Source: Chloroflexota bacterium (GTDB lineage Bacteria; Chloroflexota; Dormibacteria; CF-121). From it: 32,523 nucleotides of DNA. Made by a program: the position numbers and the translations under genes. Under the pieces are notes generated by a model, which saw only the letters and a program-made list of their open reading frames with translations, made no database searches and was not told where the DNA came from. Below are positions 21,581-30,276 of this stretch, one piece after another. Position 1 is the first letter of the stretch, and each line of letters opens with the position of its first letter. The stretch covers positions 1 to 32,523 of the forward strand of contig VBEW01000056.1 in NCBI GenBank assembly GCA_005889225.1, given 5' to 3'.

Positions 21581-22486
21581 GTGCGAATGACGAGGACGAA
21601 GGCGATCGCCGTCATCGCCGCCGTTCTCGGCCTTGTCGCGATCGGCGCCCTGGTGATCCGGGGCCAGCAGGGTTGCGGGAACGAGACCGAAGCATCCGGC
21701 TGTACCCGCGTGCTGTTCATCGGGAACAGCTACACCTATGTCAACGATCTCCCGGCCATGTTCGCTCAGCTGGCGCAGTCCGGAGGGCATCGAGTCGAAA
21801 CCGGCATGGTGGCGGTAGGCGGCTCAACGCTGGGCGAGCATGCCGCGTCCGTGGCGACGGCGGCCAAACTCACGTCGGCGAGGTGGGACCTGGTGGTCCT
21901 CCAGGAGCAGAGCCAGATTCCCTCGGTCGACCAGTTGCGGCAGAGCGAGATGTATCCGGCCGCTCGCCGGCTCGCCGACACGATCTACCGTCACGGCGGC
22001 CGTCCGATCTTCTTCCTCACCTGGGCGCACCGCGACGGATGGCCGGAAAATGGACTGCCCGACTACGCCAGCATGCAATCGGCCATCGACCAGGGCTATC
22101 TGACGATCGCCGCCGAGGAACAGGCTGCGGTCGCGCCGGTGGGCGTTGCCTGGGCGTCGGTGCTGAGCCAGGCGCACCCGGCTCTGTGGCAAGACGATGG
22201 GAGTCATCCAACGACCGCCGGCACCTACCTTGCCGCGTGCGTGTTCTATGCCACGGTCTTCCACCAGAGTCCGCGGGGGCTCGCCTATCACGCGGATCTT
22301 TCGGCGGCCGACGCCGCAATCCTCCAGACCGTTGCGGCCGACACGGTGCTCGACGATCCCGGCAAATGGGGCTCGGCTGCCCTCAGACCAGCGAGCTGGA
22401 CGGGAGATGCGTCACAACCGGCGCCTGACTCGACCAGGGGAAGTTCACCCATCGGCCAGTCCGCTTCCAGACGTACTCACACTTGA
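21581..22486 (+). CDS. Secreted or membrane-anchored SGNH-fold hydrolase
   Basis: This 301-residue protein has an N-terminal hydrophobic helix (AIAVIAAVLGLVAIGALVI, about 8-26) after basic residues, indicating a signal anchor or signal peptide. The SGNH-like domain starts with VLFIGNSYTY (block I, Ser50) and has VVLQEQSQIP and DDGSHPTTAGTYLAA (block V, Asp/His). These residues fit a serine esterase acting outside the cytoplasm on an ester of unknown type. GTG at 21581 has GAGG 5 bp before it; ATG at 21587 is an alternative. The last 104 bp overlap the 3' end of the convergent phosphoribosyltransferase gene. The C-terminal 35 residues are Ser/Pro-rich and probably outside the domain. Confidence 0.85.
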   Translation: MRMTRTKAIAVIAAVLGLVAIGALVIRGQQGCGNETEASGCTRVLFIGNSYTYVNDLPAMFAQLAQSGGHRVETGMVAVGGSTLGEHAASVATAAKLTSARWDLVVLQEQSQIPSVDQLRQSEMYPAARRLADTIYRHGGRPIFFLTWAHRDGWPENGLPDYASMQSAIDQGYLTIAAEEQAAVAPVGVAWASVLSQAHPALWQDDGSHPTTAGTYLAACVFYATVFHQSPRGLAYHADLSAADAAILQTVAADTVLDDPGKWGSAALRPASWTGDASQPAPDSTRGSSPIGQSASRRTHT

Positions 22487-22859
22487 CCAGCGAGCGGGGT
22501 TTCTCGTAGAGGACGGCGCAGCGCACCTCCGCGACATGCTCCGCGCAGAAGTCTTTGACCAGCTTGAGGGTCCCGCCGGTGTCGGCGACATCGTCGACGA
22601 CAAGCAGCTGAGTCCCGGCAATGTCCACCGCGTTGAGGAGTGGCGGCAACATCACCGGGAAATCCAGACGCTCGTCAACTCCGGTGTAGAACTCGACGCT
22701 CATCATGAAGACGTTCTTCACATCGAGCGCATAAGCCATCGCCGCGGCGGGTAGCAGGCCACCGCGAGCGATGCCGAGAATGATCCCGGGCCGGTAGCGA
22801 CTCTGGGCGACCAGCGTGGCGAGCTCGCGGCTAGCGTCACCAAACGCCGACCAGGTCAT
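22383..22859 (-). CDS. Phosphoribosyltransferase-fold protein (xanthine/guanine type)
   Basis: From ATG 22859 the protein is 158 residues, beginning MTWSAFGDASRELATLVAQS. The PRTase fold is shown by GIILGIARGGLLPAAAMAYA, the PRPP-binding LLVVDDVADTGGTLKLV and the C-terminal VWKRTGRWVNFPWSS, a signature of gpt-like salvage enzymes. It would couple a purine base with PRPP or serve a related role. The ATG has GAGG 8 bp upstream; a longer reading from GTG 22925 adds 22 residues and would overlap the LLM gene stop. It is probably co-transcribed with the LLM gene upstream. Its 3' end overlaps the SGNH gene on the other strand by 104 bp. The base specificity cannot be told. Confidence 0.88.
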   Translation of the reverse strand: MTWSAFGDASRELATLVAQSRYRPGIILGIARGGLLPAAAMAYALDVKNVFMMSVEFYTGVDERLDFPVMLPPLLNAVDIAGTQLLVVDDVADTGGTLKLVKDFCAEHVAEVRCAVLYEKPRSLVKCEYVWKRTGRWVNFPWSSQAPVVTHLPSSSLV

Positions 22860-22914
22860 GACTTCGACCTCGGACTCTGCCGGTGCCACGACGTCTAGGG
22901 TACCGGGTGGCACT

Positions 22915-23856
22915 TCACGTACCACTGAGCACCCGGACGATCGGCGCGAAGTCGCGATAGTCCTCGCCCACGAAGATGTGGTTGATTCCCAGCCGGTCGC
23001 GGAGCATCCGGAACTTTTCGATCAGGCTGTCGACCGTGCCGATGAACACGTGCGGCGACTCGAGGACGTCTCGCACCGACAGCTCGACTCCATAGCGCTG
23101 GCGGATTCGGTTGGCGACTTCGCGAGCAGCGGGTTCGGTCTGATCCGTGACCCTCGCCGAAAACGACGGGTAGGTGTTGATCTCGAGCTCGTCGAGCCGC
23201 TCGCCCGCAGCCTCTCTGATGATGGCAATCTTCGATTCACTTCCTGCCAGCGTGCCGCCGAGCACGTCAGGTTTCCCGTCGGGGCGCACCCGCGGGGCGA
23301 TCCCGACGATATCGGCATTGCGCGCGGCGAAGCGAAGCAGCTTTGGGCTACCGCCACCAACGAAGAACGGCGGATGCGGACGCTGGATGGGACGCGGGAG
23401 GTCGTCGAAGCCCGTCACCCGGTAGTAGCGGCCCTCGAAGTCGGCCGGACCATCCGAGAAAAGACGCTTCATGATGCTTATCGACTCGGCCAGCCGATCG
23501 ATTCGGACGGTACCGGGATCGTATGGGATTCCGGCGCTCTCGTACTCCGGCTTGTTCCAGCCGGCGCCGATGCCGATCTCCAGGCGGCCATCGCTCAGCC
23601 GGTCGAGCGTCGCCAACTCCTGTGCGAGCACCGCCGGATGCCGCAGGTCGTTGTTGAAGACGAATGTGCCCAGCCGCAGGGTCGAGGTGACCGCTGCCGC
23701 CACGCCCAGCGCGGAGATCGGCGCGAGCTGATCCACAAGGTGGTCCGACAGCATGACGGCGGAGTACCCGAGGCGTTCGATATCGCGGACGGCCTCCACG
23801 TACTCCGCGCGACTCGCGGTGCGACGGATCCCGGCCGCGAATCGGAACGGTTTCAT
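22915..23856 (-). CDS. Luciferase-like (F420-type) oxidoreductase
   Basis: This 313-residue protein is a TIM barrel of the bacterial luciferase-like monooxygenase superfamily. Visible blocks are FAAGIRRTASRAEYVEAVRD, GYSAVMLSDHLVDQLAPISA (30-49), TSTLRLGTFVFNNDLRHPAV and the signature LDRLSDGRLEIGIGAGWNKP (84-103). The features resemble the F420-dependent LLM group common in actinobacteria and Chloroflexota, but cofactor choice (F420 or FMN) cannot be settled here. The start is ATG at 23856. It diverges from the YpfJ-like gene and precedes the PRT gene on the same strand. Substrate unknown. Confidence 0.9.
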   Translation of the reverse strand: MKPFRFAAGIRRTASRAEYVEAVRDIERLGYSAVMLSDHLVDQLAPISALGVAAAVTSTLRLGTFVFNNDLRHPAVLAQELATLDRLSDGRLEIGIGAGWNKPEYESAGIPYDPGTVRIDRLAESISIMKRLFSDGPADFEGRYYRVTGFDDLPRPIQRPHPPFFVGGGSPKLLRFAARNADIVGIAPRVRPDGKPDVLGGTLAGSESKIAIIREAAGERLDELEINTYPSFSARVTDQTEPAAREVANRIRQRYGVELSVRDVLESPHVFIGTVDSLIEKFRMLRDRLGINHIFVGEDYRDFAPIVRVLSGT

Positions 23857-23892
23857 GTCGCTGGATTCACAGGCCCAGCCATCTTAACAACG

Positions 23893-23923
23893 TTGCAGTC
23901 GCCTTTCCTGATCCCTGTACTAT
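23893..23923 (+). promoter_or_regulatory. Candidate promoter of the YpfJ-like metallopeptidase gene
   Basis: TTGCAG (23893-23898), a 19-bp spacer and TACTAT (23918-23923) precede the ATG at 23936 by 12 bp, giving a very short leader. The spacer is longer than ideal. Confidence 0.45.
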
Positions 23924-23935
23924 CATGTCTGTCAG

Positions 23936-24805
23936 ATGTCCTTCGATCCCAACGCGCGCCTCGATCCAGGCCAGGTTGAGGACGTTCGCGGAAGCCGCAT
24001 CGGCGGCCGGGGCCTCGCGATCGGGGGCGGTGGCCTGGGGACCGTGGTTCTCCTGGTCGTGTACCTGCTCATGGGAGGCAACCTGGATAGCCTCGTCGGC
24101 AGCCAGGACCCGAACTCAGGATCGCAACCGCAGGGCAGCACACTCCAGCAGTGCAATACGGGCGCCGACGCCAACCGGCGCGAGGAGTGCCGCATCGTCG
24201 GCTACGTCAATAGCATCCAGAAGTTCTGGACGGGCGAATTCAGCCAAAGCGGCCAGCGGTACGAGCCGGCGAAGACGGTGATCTACAGCGACCAGGTCTC
24301 GACCGGTTGCGGGCTGGCCTCCGCGCAAGTCGGCCCCTTTTATTGCCCCGAAGACAAGCAGGTCTATATCGATCTCGGGTTCTTCCAGGATTTGCAGACG
24401 AGGTTCGGCGCCCGCGGAGGATCATTGGCTGACGGGTACGTCGTCGCACACGAGTACGGGCATCACATCCAGGACCTGGAAGGACAGCTGTCGTCGGGCG
24501 CGGGCCAGCAAGGAGCGACCGGCGTATCGGTGCGCACCGAGCTGCAGGCGGACTGTTTCGCCGGCGTCTGGGCGAACCACGCCGCGGCGACCGGGTTCCT
24601 GGAACCGCTCACCCAGGACCAGATCGGGCAGGCGTTAGACGCGGCCGCGGCGGTGGGCGACGACCGAATTCAGCAGAAGACGCAGGGTCAAGTCGATTCC
24701 GAAACGTGGACCCATGGGTCGGCTGCTCAACGGCAAAAGTGGTTCACGACCGGCTATCGGCAGGGCGACCCGAAAGGCTGCGACACGTTCCACGGCAACC
24801 CTTGA
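23936..24805 (+). CDS. YpfJ-family neutral zinc metallopeptidase, membrane-anchored
   Basis: This 289-residue protein has a short cytoplasmic N-terminus with the family-typical RGSRIGGRGLAIGGGGLG. One membrane helix follows (LGTVVLLVVYLLM, about 34-46), then an extracytoplasmic domain. The catalytic zinc site is HEYGHH (172-177), with a further acidic ligand candidate in ELQADCFAGVW (202-212). Cysteines at about 73, 85, 125, 137 and 207 may form disulfides outside the cell. The length agrees with YpfJ-like zinc peptidases of unknown substrate. A weak promoter precedes the gene. It is followed by about 200 bp without coding and then the tRNA-Ser(TGA) on the opposite strand. Confidence 0.93.
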   Translation: MSFDPNARLDPGQVEDVRGSRIGGRGLAIGGGGLGTVVLLVVYLLMGGNLDSLVGSQDPNSGSQPQGSTLQQCNTGADANRREECRIVGYVNSIQKFWTGEFSQSGQRYEPAKTVIYSDQVSTGCGLASAQVGPFYCPEDKQVYIDLGFFQDLQTRFGARGGSLADGYVVAHEYGHHIQDLEGQLSSGAGQQGATGVSVRTELQADCFAGVWANHAAATGFLEPLTQDQIGQALDAAAAVGDDRIQQKTQGQVDSETWTHGSAAQRQKWFTTGYRQGDPKGCDTFHGNP

Positions 24806-25002
24806 ATCGCCCTCACCGGTCAGTCATCTAGCGCTGCGGCCTTTGTTCGGAGACTGGTTGGTGGGTTTCAGAGAGACCGTCTCCGCGCCAGCTTTGTCTC
24901 GGACCGCATCTTCTGATCGGCCGAGCTTCAGGCCGATGACCAACGCATCGTTCCAATTTCACTATCTCAGGTTGGCGAACAGAAGGCCAAGAAATGCAGG
25001 TA
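24806..25002. other. Non-coding gap with hairpins between YpfJ-like gene and tRNA-Ser
   Basis: No coding signal is seen. GGAGAC and GTCTCC occur as an inverted repeat near 24857-24892. ATCGGCC (24916-24922) pairs with GGCCGAT (24931-24937) around an eight-base loop. Neither is followed by a T tract, so they are only weak terminator candidates. Confidence 0.35.
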
Positions 25003-25090
25003 TGGCGGAGGGAGAGGGATTCGAACCCCCGAAGGCTTGCACCTTAGTGGTTTTCAAGACCACCGCCATCGACCACTCGGCCATCCCTCC
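25003..25090 (-). tRNA. tRNA-Ser (anticodon TGA)
   Basis: Read on the minus strand, the acceptor arms GGAGGGA and TCCCTCC pair fully, with discriminator G and an encoded CCA (25003-25005). The anticodon stem GTGGT/ACCAC encloses loop CTTGAAA, giving anticodon TGA for UCN codons. The long variable arm (AAGGTGCAAGCCTTC) identifies a class II serine tRNA, and the T loop is canonical. It lies 26 bp after the stop of the preceding minus-strand gene and downstream of serS. Confidence 0.97.
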
Positions 25091-25116
25091 GGCGAGCATC
25101 AATAATACGGCCGCAC

Positions 25117-25728
25117 TTACGCGGCCCGACTACGCCTCGAAGAGGAAATAGGCGTCGGTCGTTGTAGCCAGACCACACCCGGCAAGCCGATGAGTTCCGC
25201 TACGGCCGAATCCGGTCGCTGCTGAGTGGATAGGCGGGAGTTCAGAATCTCGAGGATGCGCTCGCCCAGCTTGGCTTGCGGCAGCGCGAACGGCGTCCAC
25301 ATACCCTTGGCGTTGGCCTCCATGCTCGCTTTGAACTGCAGCTCGATGGTGCCGCGGCCCACTACATGGAGCGCATGCTTGTGAAAGAACGGCGAGGGGA
25401 TGAAAAACAGCGGATCTGTGTAGCCCCTCGCCTTTATGTCGAAATGGGCCAAGAAATAGTACAGGTGTTCATCGCTCACCAGCGGTGCCTTCACCCTGAA
25501 ATTGATTTGGAGCACCCGCGATCGGCCGTGGAGGCGCAGGTGTTTTGCGGTCTTGAGCTGCACCGCGAGGCTTTCTCGGAAGTGCCGCCGGATATGGATT
25601 TCGAAGTCACGGCGATCATCGTCGGCCAGCGCTCGAGTTGGGACGAGCCGCCCGTTCGAGGTGAGAATGGCGATCTTGGCGAACTCGGCTTCGGTGATGA
25701 CGCCCTGCTGCGTGTTGGTAATGGCCAC
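25117..25728 (-). CDS. Unrecognised protein with a possible PD-(D/E)XK-like motif
   Basis: This 203-residue soluble protein begins with GTG (AITNTQQGVITEAEFAKIAI). A short stretch, RRDFEIHIRRHFRESLAVQLK (about 39-59), contains an Asp-Phe-Glu-Ile-His and a Gln-x-Lys, in the order of the catalytic D...(E/Q)xK of restriction-like nuclease folds. Further segments include VSDEHLYYFLAHFDIKARGY and PLFFIPSPFFHKHA, which resemble the aromatic-rich second half of such domains. I do not recognise a named family, so the nuclease idea is an inference from motif order. It lies between serS and tRNA-Ser(TGA), 105 bp after serS on the same strand. The C-terminus (PISSSRRSRAA) is basic. Confidence 0.75.
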   Translation of the reverse strand: MAITNTQQGVITEAEFAKIAILTSNGRLVPTRALADDDRRDFEIHIRRHFRESLAVQLKTAKHLRLHGRSRVLQINFRVKAPLVSDEHLYYFLAHFDIKARGYTDPLFFIPSPFFHKHALHVVGRGTIELQFKASMEANAKGMWTPFALPQAKLGERILEILNSRLSTQQRPDSAVAELIGLPGVVWLQRPTPISSSRRSRAA

Positions 25729-25833
25729 CTTCCATCAAAACCCGACGCCGGTCGGATCCTTGCCGCTAGCTCGCGGGTGCGGGGTCGGCCGCGGCCCAGA
25801 GTCGAAGGACCGTCCAAGTCGGAGCAGGCCTGC

Positions 25834-27093
25834 TCACCGAATCACCTCGAGCCCGCCCATGTAGGTGCGCAGCGCCGCGGGTACCCGGATGGTGCCGTCC
25901 TCCTGCTGGTAATTGTCGATGATCGCCACGACGGTTCGCGGGAGCGCGAGACCCGAGCCGTTGAGCGTGTGAACAAACTGCGGTTTGCCGCCCTTGTCCC
26001 GATATCGGATGTTGGCCCGCCGAGCCTGGAAATCACCGAAGTTGGAGCAGGACGACACCTCGAGATAGCGTTCCTCGCCTGGGCAGTACGCCTCGAGGTC
26101 GTATTTCTTCCACTGGGCGAACCCCATGTCGCCGGTGCACATCAGCACTACGCGATAGGGAATCTCGAGCTGTTGCAGCACGGACTCCGCGTCCTTGACC
26201 AGCGACTCGAGCTCCGCCATGGACGTCGACGATTCGACGAACTTGACCAGCTCGACCTTGTTGAATTGATGCAGCCGGATATAGCCTCGCGTATCCTTGC
26301 CCGCGGCGCCGGCCTCGCTGCGGAAGTTCGTCGACCAGGCGACGTGCTTCACCGGAAGGTTTTTGCCGTCCAGGATCTCATCGCGGTACAGGTTGGTTAC
26401 CGGCACCTCCGCCGTCGGGATCAAGAAGAAGTCCCGCTTCTCGACGCGAAACGCGTCCTCTTCGAATTTCGGGAGCTGTCCGGTCCCGGTCATCGACGCT
26501 CGGTTGACGAGCTGCGGGGGCAACACTTCGGTATAGCCGTGCTCGCGGATATGCAGGTCCATCATGAAGTTGAGCAGGGCGCGCTCGAGCCGCGCGCCGG
26601 CCCCCTTGAGAAACACGAATCGCGAGCCCGTCACCTTGACGGCCCGTTCGACATCGATGATGCCCAGCCGCTCGGCGAGCTCGTAGTGCGGGCGCATGGC
26701 GAACGTCGGGGCCTTGCGCTCCTTGAGTCCCCACTCGCGGACCGTCACGTTGCCGGTGGCATCACGTCCTTCCGGTACGGATGCGTCCGGCGGGTTCGGC
26801 ACTTCGAGCAGCAGGGCATTGAGCCGGCTCTCGATCGGGGCGGCTTGCTGCTCCAGCGATTTGATCTCATCCCGCATCCGTCGCAGCGCCTCGACCGCCG
26901 CCTCGTCCCGGTTCTTCGCCATCGCGGCGGATCGCCGGTTCTGCTCCGCCTTGAGTTGTTCGACTCTCGTGACCAGCTCACGGCGCTGCTGGTCGAGCTG
27001 CAGGATCTCGTCCACGGGCGCGGGCTCGCCCTTCTTGCGGGCGCCCTCCTTGACGAGATCCGGATGTTCGCGGATGAAGTTAAGGCTCAGCAT
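25834..27093 (-). CDS. serS: Seryl-tRNA synthetase
   Basis: This 419-residue class II synthetase charges tRNA-Ser, two of which are encoded in this window. The N-terminal long coiled-coil arm (about 25-100), which grips the long variable arm of tRNA-Ser, is visible as repeated charged helices ([20 protein letters not shown]). Motif 2 is [20 protein letters not shown] (from residue 257), and motif 3 is [18 protein letters not shown] (from residue 379). The active-site TAEVP lies at 227-231. Length is normal. The start ATG 27093 lies inside the end of lysS (14-bp overlap), so the two are probably co-translated. Confidence 0.98.
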   Translation of the reverse strand: MLSLNFIREHPDLVKEGARKKGEPAPVDEILQLDQQRRELVTRVEQLKAEQNRRSAAMAKNRDEAAVEALRRMRDEIKSLEQQAAPIESRLNALLLEVPNPPDASVPEGRDATGNVTVREWGLKERKAPTFAMRPHYELAERLGIIDVERAVKVTGSRFVFLKGAGARLERALLNFMMDLHIREHGYTEVLPPQLVNRASMTGTGQLPKFEEDAFRVEKRDFFLIPTAEVPVTNLYRDEILDGKNLPVKHVAWSTNFRSEAGAAGKDTRGYIRLHQFNKVELVKFVESSTSMAELESLVKDAESVLQQLEIPYRVVLMCTGDMGFAQWKKYDLEAYCPGEERYLEVSSCSNFGDFQARRANIRYRDKGGKPQFVHTLNGSGLALPRTVVAIIDNYQQEDGTIRVPAALRTYMGGLEVIR

Positions 27094-28573
27094 GCCGGGC
27101 GCGCAAGTGCGGGAACAGGATCACATCGCGGATGGAGGGCTGGTCGGTCAGGATGGCCGCGAGCCGGTCGACCCCCAAGCCCATGCCACCCGTGGGTGGA
27201 AAGCCATACTCGAGCGCAGTCAGGAAGTCCTCGTCCATCGGATGGGTCTCATCGTCACCGGCCGCACGCGCCCGCGCCTGGTCTTCGAAGCGAGCCCGCT
27301 GATCGTCCGGGTCGTTCAACTCGGAGAAGGCATTGGCGATCTCCTCGCCGGCAATGAACAGCTCGAAGCGATCCGTCAGCCGCGGATCACTGGATCGCCG
27401 CCGGGCGAGTGGCGAGACTTCCACAGGATGTCCCAGGACGAAGGTGGGCTGCACCAGGGCGTCCTGCACGAGCTCCTCGAACAGCTCGGCGATCAGCCCG
27501 CCCCAGCCGGGCCCGGGCTTCGGCTCAATGCCGTGTTTCTTGATGAGCCCCTCTAACGTGGGGACATCGGCTTTGAGCAGGTCCTCGCCGACGACCCGGC
27601 TGACCGCCTCCACCATCTCGATCCGCGCGAACGGACGGGTGAAGCGGATCTCCTGCCCCTGATACTGAATGGTCGGGGTTCCCTTGACGCGCTCCACGAG
27701 GTGGATGACCAGCGATTCGGTGAGCTCGAGCATCCCCTCCACGTCGGTGTAGGCCTGATAGAGCTCCAGCATCGTGTACTCCGGGCTGTGCCACTGGTCC
27801 ATCCCTTCATTGCGGAAGATGCGGCCGATCTCGTAGACGCGGTCGTAGCCGCCGATGATCAGTCGCTTGAGGTACAGCTCCAGAGCGATCCGCAGGTACA
27901 GGTCCATGTCGAGCGCGTTGTGGTGCGTTCGAAACGGCCGCGCAGCCGCTCCACCCGCCAGCGCCTGCAGCACCGGGGTCTCCACCTCGGTAAAGCCCCG
28001 GCCCCGAAGGAATGTCCGCGTCTCCTCAACCAACCGGCTGCGCGCGAGGAAGACATCCATCACCTCGGGGTTGGCGATCAGGTCCAGGTAGCGCTGCCGG
28101 TAGCGGAGCTCCTTGTCCTTCAGCCCGTGATATTTCTCCGGCAACGGCCGGAGCGACTTCGCCAGCAGCACAAAGTCGTCGATCTCGCAGGTGATCTCGC
28201 CGCGCTTGGTCCGAAACAGCGTGCCGCGCACTCCGATGACGTCACCGAGATCGAGGTCCGTGAAGCGCCGGTATGGCTCGGCGCCCAGCTTATCGACCTT
28301 GGCGAGCAGCTGGATCCGCCCGCTGAAATCCTGGAGGTGGGCGAATGTCGCCTTGCCCATGACGCGTTGCGCGACCACCCGGCCGGCCAGCGCCACGCGC
28401 TCGCTCCGGGCCTCGGCACCGCCAGACTTTTCCACCTGCTCGAAGAGCGCAATCGCCTGCGCGGCGCTGTGCGTGCGGTCGAAGCGGCTCTGGTAAGGCT
28501 CGATACCCTGGGAGCGGAGCGTTTGCAGCTTCTGCCGTCGCTGCCGCTCCTGATCGGTCCGCTCGGCGTCCAT
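27080..28573 (-). CDS. lysS: Lysyl-tRNA synthetase (class II)
   Basis: This 497-residue protein has an N-terminal OB-fold anticodon-binding domain (about 55-150, with [20 protein letters not shown]) and a class II catalytic core. Motif 2 is [20 protein letters not shown] (247-266) and motif 3 is [20 protein letters not shown] (463-482), followed by DVILFPHLR. It attaches Lys to tRNA-Lys. Length is typical. ATG 28573 starts 38 bp after the FAD oxidoreductase gene. The gene overlaps serS by 14 bp. The greA-lysS neighbourhood is a widely conserved arrangement, and the interposed FAD gene is a lineage feature. Confidence 0.98.
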   Translation of the reverse strand: MDAERTDQERQRRQKLQTLRSQGIEPYQSRFDRTHSAAQAIALFEQVEKSGGAEARSERVALAGRVVAQRVMGKATFAHLQDFSGRIQLLAKVDKLGAEPYRRFTDLDLGDVIGVRGTLFRTKRGEITCEIDDFVLLAKSLRPLPEKYHGLKDKELRYRQRYLDLIANPEVMDVFLARSRLVEETRTFLRGRGFTEVETPVLQALAGGAAARPFRTHHNALDMDLYLRIALELYLKRLIIGGYDRVYEIGRIFRNEGMDQWHSPEYTMLELYQAYTDVEGMLELTESLVIHLVERVKGTPTIQYQGQEIRFTRPFARIEMVEAVSRVVGEDLLKADVPTLEGLIKKHGIEPKPGPGWGGLIAELFEELVQDALVQPTFVLGHPVEVSPLARRRSSDPRLTDRFELFIAGEEIANAFSELNDPDDQRARFEDQARARAAGDDETHPMDEDFLTALEYGFPPTGGMGLGVDRLAAILTDQPSIRDVILFPHLRARHAEP

Positions 28574-28611
28574 GCCGCGAAAGTCTAAAGGGTGGAGCGC
28601 TGACGCCCGCC

Positions 28612-29766
28612 CTAAAGAATGTCGAAAGTGCGCGCCGTCATGGGACGATCGGGCCGGAATGGGTTGTCCTCAGCGCGCAGCGTGCCGGTGATCGCATCGA
28701 TCGCGCGCCGGCTACCGCCAATGCTTCCCATGATGCCGTGCCCGCTGTAGCCGGTGTTCACCGCCAGCCCGGGGATGGGTGTCGGTCCCAGCAGCGGTCG
28801 CCGGTCCGGGGTATACGTGTACTGCCCCGCCTGCAGCCACCACTGCAACCGCGCCGACCTCCAGACATCCTTCCAGAAGGGAGCGATCCGCGCCAGCGCA
28901 TGGTCGCTGCGCGGATCGAGCAGCCCGAAGGCAAACGCCGATGAGGTCGGGACCTCGTCGAGTGGTGGCTCAGCCGGCAACGGCGCCGTCCAGAGCGCGT
29001 GGGCGCCGCCGCCTGCCGGTCGCCAGTGCGCACCGGTTTCGAACTCGATAGTCATGGGTGCGCCGGCGGGCACCTGCGGTACGTCGGGAACGATCAACTT
29101 GTGCCGCCGCACCGTCGCCAGCGGCAGATCCAGGTCGGCAAGCTTCGCGAGCGGACCCGACAGCGGGCCGGCGGCGATCACGACCCAGTCGGCCCGCACC
29201 GGACCGGCGGTCGTGGTCACGCCCCGCACCCGGCCACCTTCCAGGATGAAACCGGTCGCCGTCACGCCGGTGTCGAAGCGGGCACCGCTCGCCCGCGCCA
29301 GCTCCAGGGCCAGCCGGCGTGGCTCGAGCCAGCCGTCACCCTGGCGAAAGCGGGCGTTCACGATATCCGGGGCCAGGTAGGGAAAGCGCTGCCGCGCCTC
29401 GGCGCCGCCCAGCAGCTCGACATCGGTCAGCCCCCACTGGCGCTGCGCCGCGGCCAGGTTCGCCTGGATCTGCGCGCCCTCATCCGTCCGGGCGACGAAC
29501 AGGTAGCCCTGGTGGAAAAGGCCCACATCCACGCGCTCGTGAAGCTCGTCGAAGAAGGCGACGCTTTCCCGAACCAGCTCGACTTCTTCCGCGTTGTCGA
29601 ACTGCAGCCGGAAGGCGCCGGTCGCCACCGGCGTGGTGAGCGTCGCCAGCGCCGGCCGCTTCTCGAGAACGCGCGTGCGAAGCCCGGCGCGCTCCGCAAA
29701 CAGCGCGGTCGCGCAACCGATGATCCCCCCACCGATGACGACGAGGTCGGCGGCGTCGGCCGCTAG
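28612..29766 (-). CDS. FAD-dependent oxidoreductase (DAO/sarcosine-oxidase type) without a usable start codon
   Basis: The coding frame is open from about 29820 to the stop at 28612. The FAD-binding strand DLVVIGGGIIGCATALFAER, followed by VLEKRPALATL, is encoded at about 29630-29750. The rest (GDGWLEPRRLALELA, TGYSGHGIMGSIGGSRRAID) fits the amine or amino-acid oxidoreductase family of DadA/SoxB type. Between the in-frame stops at 29821-29826 and the glycine motif there is no ATG, GTG, TTG or CTG. The first canonical start is GTG 29628, which would remove the FAD motif and yield 338 residues. The boundary given (CTA at 29764-29766, just over the greA stop) is only where homologous proteins would begin. 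A real frameshift, an ATC start, a -1 shift out of greA, or an assembly error could explain this. The gene is otherwise intact. Confidence 0.75.
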   Translation of the reverse strand, partial: LAADAADLVVIGGGIIGCATALFAERAGLRTRVLEKRPALATLTTPVATGAFRLQFDNAEEVELVRESVAFFDELHERVDVGLFHQGYLFVARTDEGAQIQANLAAAQRQWGLTDVELLGGAEARQRFPYLAPDIVNARFRQGDGWLEPRRLALELARASGARFDTGVTATGFILEGGRVRGVTTTAGPVRADWVVIAAGPLSGPLAKLADLDLPLATVRRHKLIVPDVPQVPAGAPMTIEFETGAHWRPAGGGAHALWTAPLPAEPPLDEVPTSSAFAFGLLDPRSDHALARIAPFWKDVWRSARLQWWLQAGQYTYTPDRRPLLGPTPIPGLAVNTGYSGHGIMGSIGGSRRAIDAITGTLRAEDNPFRPDRPMTARTFDIL

Positions 29767-30230
29767 CGGACCTCGACGATCAGCATCTTGGTGGACCCAC
29801 CCGGCGTCAGCACCGAGACGTCATCACCGACCCGCTTGCCCAACAGGGCCTTGCCAACCGGCGACTCCAGCGAGATCCGACCTTTGCTGGGCTCCGCCTC
29901 CGCCGAGCCGACGATCGTGAACGCCTCGTCGCCGTAGTCGTCGTGGACCTTGACGGTGGAACCGACTTCCACCACGCCCTTGGCGTGCTTGCCCTCGATG
30001 ATGCTGGCGTTGCGGATCAACTTTTCCAGCAAAAGGATGCGGCCCTCGACGAAGCCCTGCTCATTCTTGGCATCGTCGTATTCGGCGTTTTCATTGATAT
30101 CGCCGAACTCTTTCGCCTGCCGGATTCGCTCGGCGACCTCGGCGCGGCGCTTGTTACGGAGCACCTCGAGCTCCGCCTGCAGGCGGTTCAGGCCCTCCTG
30201 GGTGATATAGACGACCTTGTCGTTTTCCAT
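29763..30230 (-). CDS. greA: Transcript cleavage factor GreA
   Basis: This 155-residue protein has the N-terminal coiled coil with acidic tip typical of GreA: EGLNRLQAELEVLRNKRRAE, IRQAKEFGDINENAEYDDAK and NEQGFVEGRILLLEKLI. The tip residues Asp and Glu in GDINENAEYDDAK stimulate transcript cleavage in paused RNA polymerase. The C-terminal FKBP-like domain ends LESPVGKALLGKRVGDDVSV...LIVEVR. ATG 30230 is chosen, since the longer reading to 30575 is antisense-like and without domain character; GGGAG lies 5 bp upstream. A consensus -10 TATAAT and a hairpin precede it. The stop TAG abuts the start-less FAD gene. Confidence 0.97.
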   Translation of the reverse strand: MENDKVVYITQEGLNRLQAELEVLRNKRRAEVAERIRQAKEFGDINENAEYDDAKNEQGFVEGRILLLEKLIRNASIIEGKHAKGVVEVGSTVKVHDDYGDEAFTIVGSAEAEPSKGRISLESPVGKALLGKRVGDDVSVLTPGGSTKMLIVEVR

Positions 30231-30255
30231 GATTCTCCCTTCCGGAACCGCCCCT

Positions 30256-30273
30256 GCGGCTCCGTAGAGCCGC
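30256..30273 (-). other. greA leader hairpin with UACG tetraloop
   Basis: On the minus strand GCGGCTC, TACG, GAGCCGC forms a perfect 7-bp stem closed by C-G around a UNCG-class loop. It lies a few bases after the -10 and about 26 bp before the greA ATG. No U tract follows, so it is not an intrinsic terminator; transcript stabilisation or control is more likely. Confidence 0.65.
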
Positions 30274-30276
30274 CGT

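Noticed and set aside
24857-24937. Intrinsic terminators after the YpfJ-like gene
   Set aside because: The inverted repeats lack a following T tract and have long loops; they are kept only as weak structures.
24714-25151. Open frame containing an EGFEPPKACTLVVFKTTAID-like segment
   Set aside because: This is the well-known spurious translation of the antisense strand of a serine tRNA (25003-25090).
25276-27357. Long plus-strand open frame (693 codons) across the unknown gene and serS
   Set aside because: It is antisense to serS, which has intact class II motifs, and shows no domain of its own.
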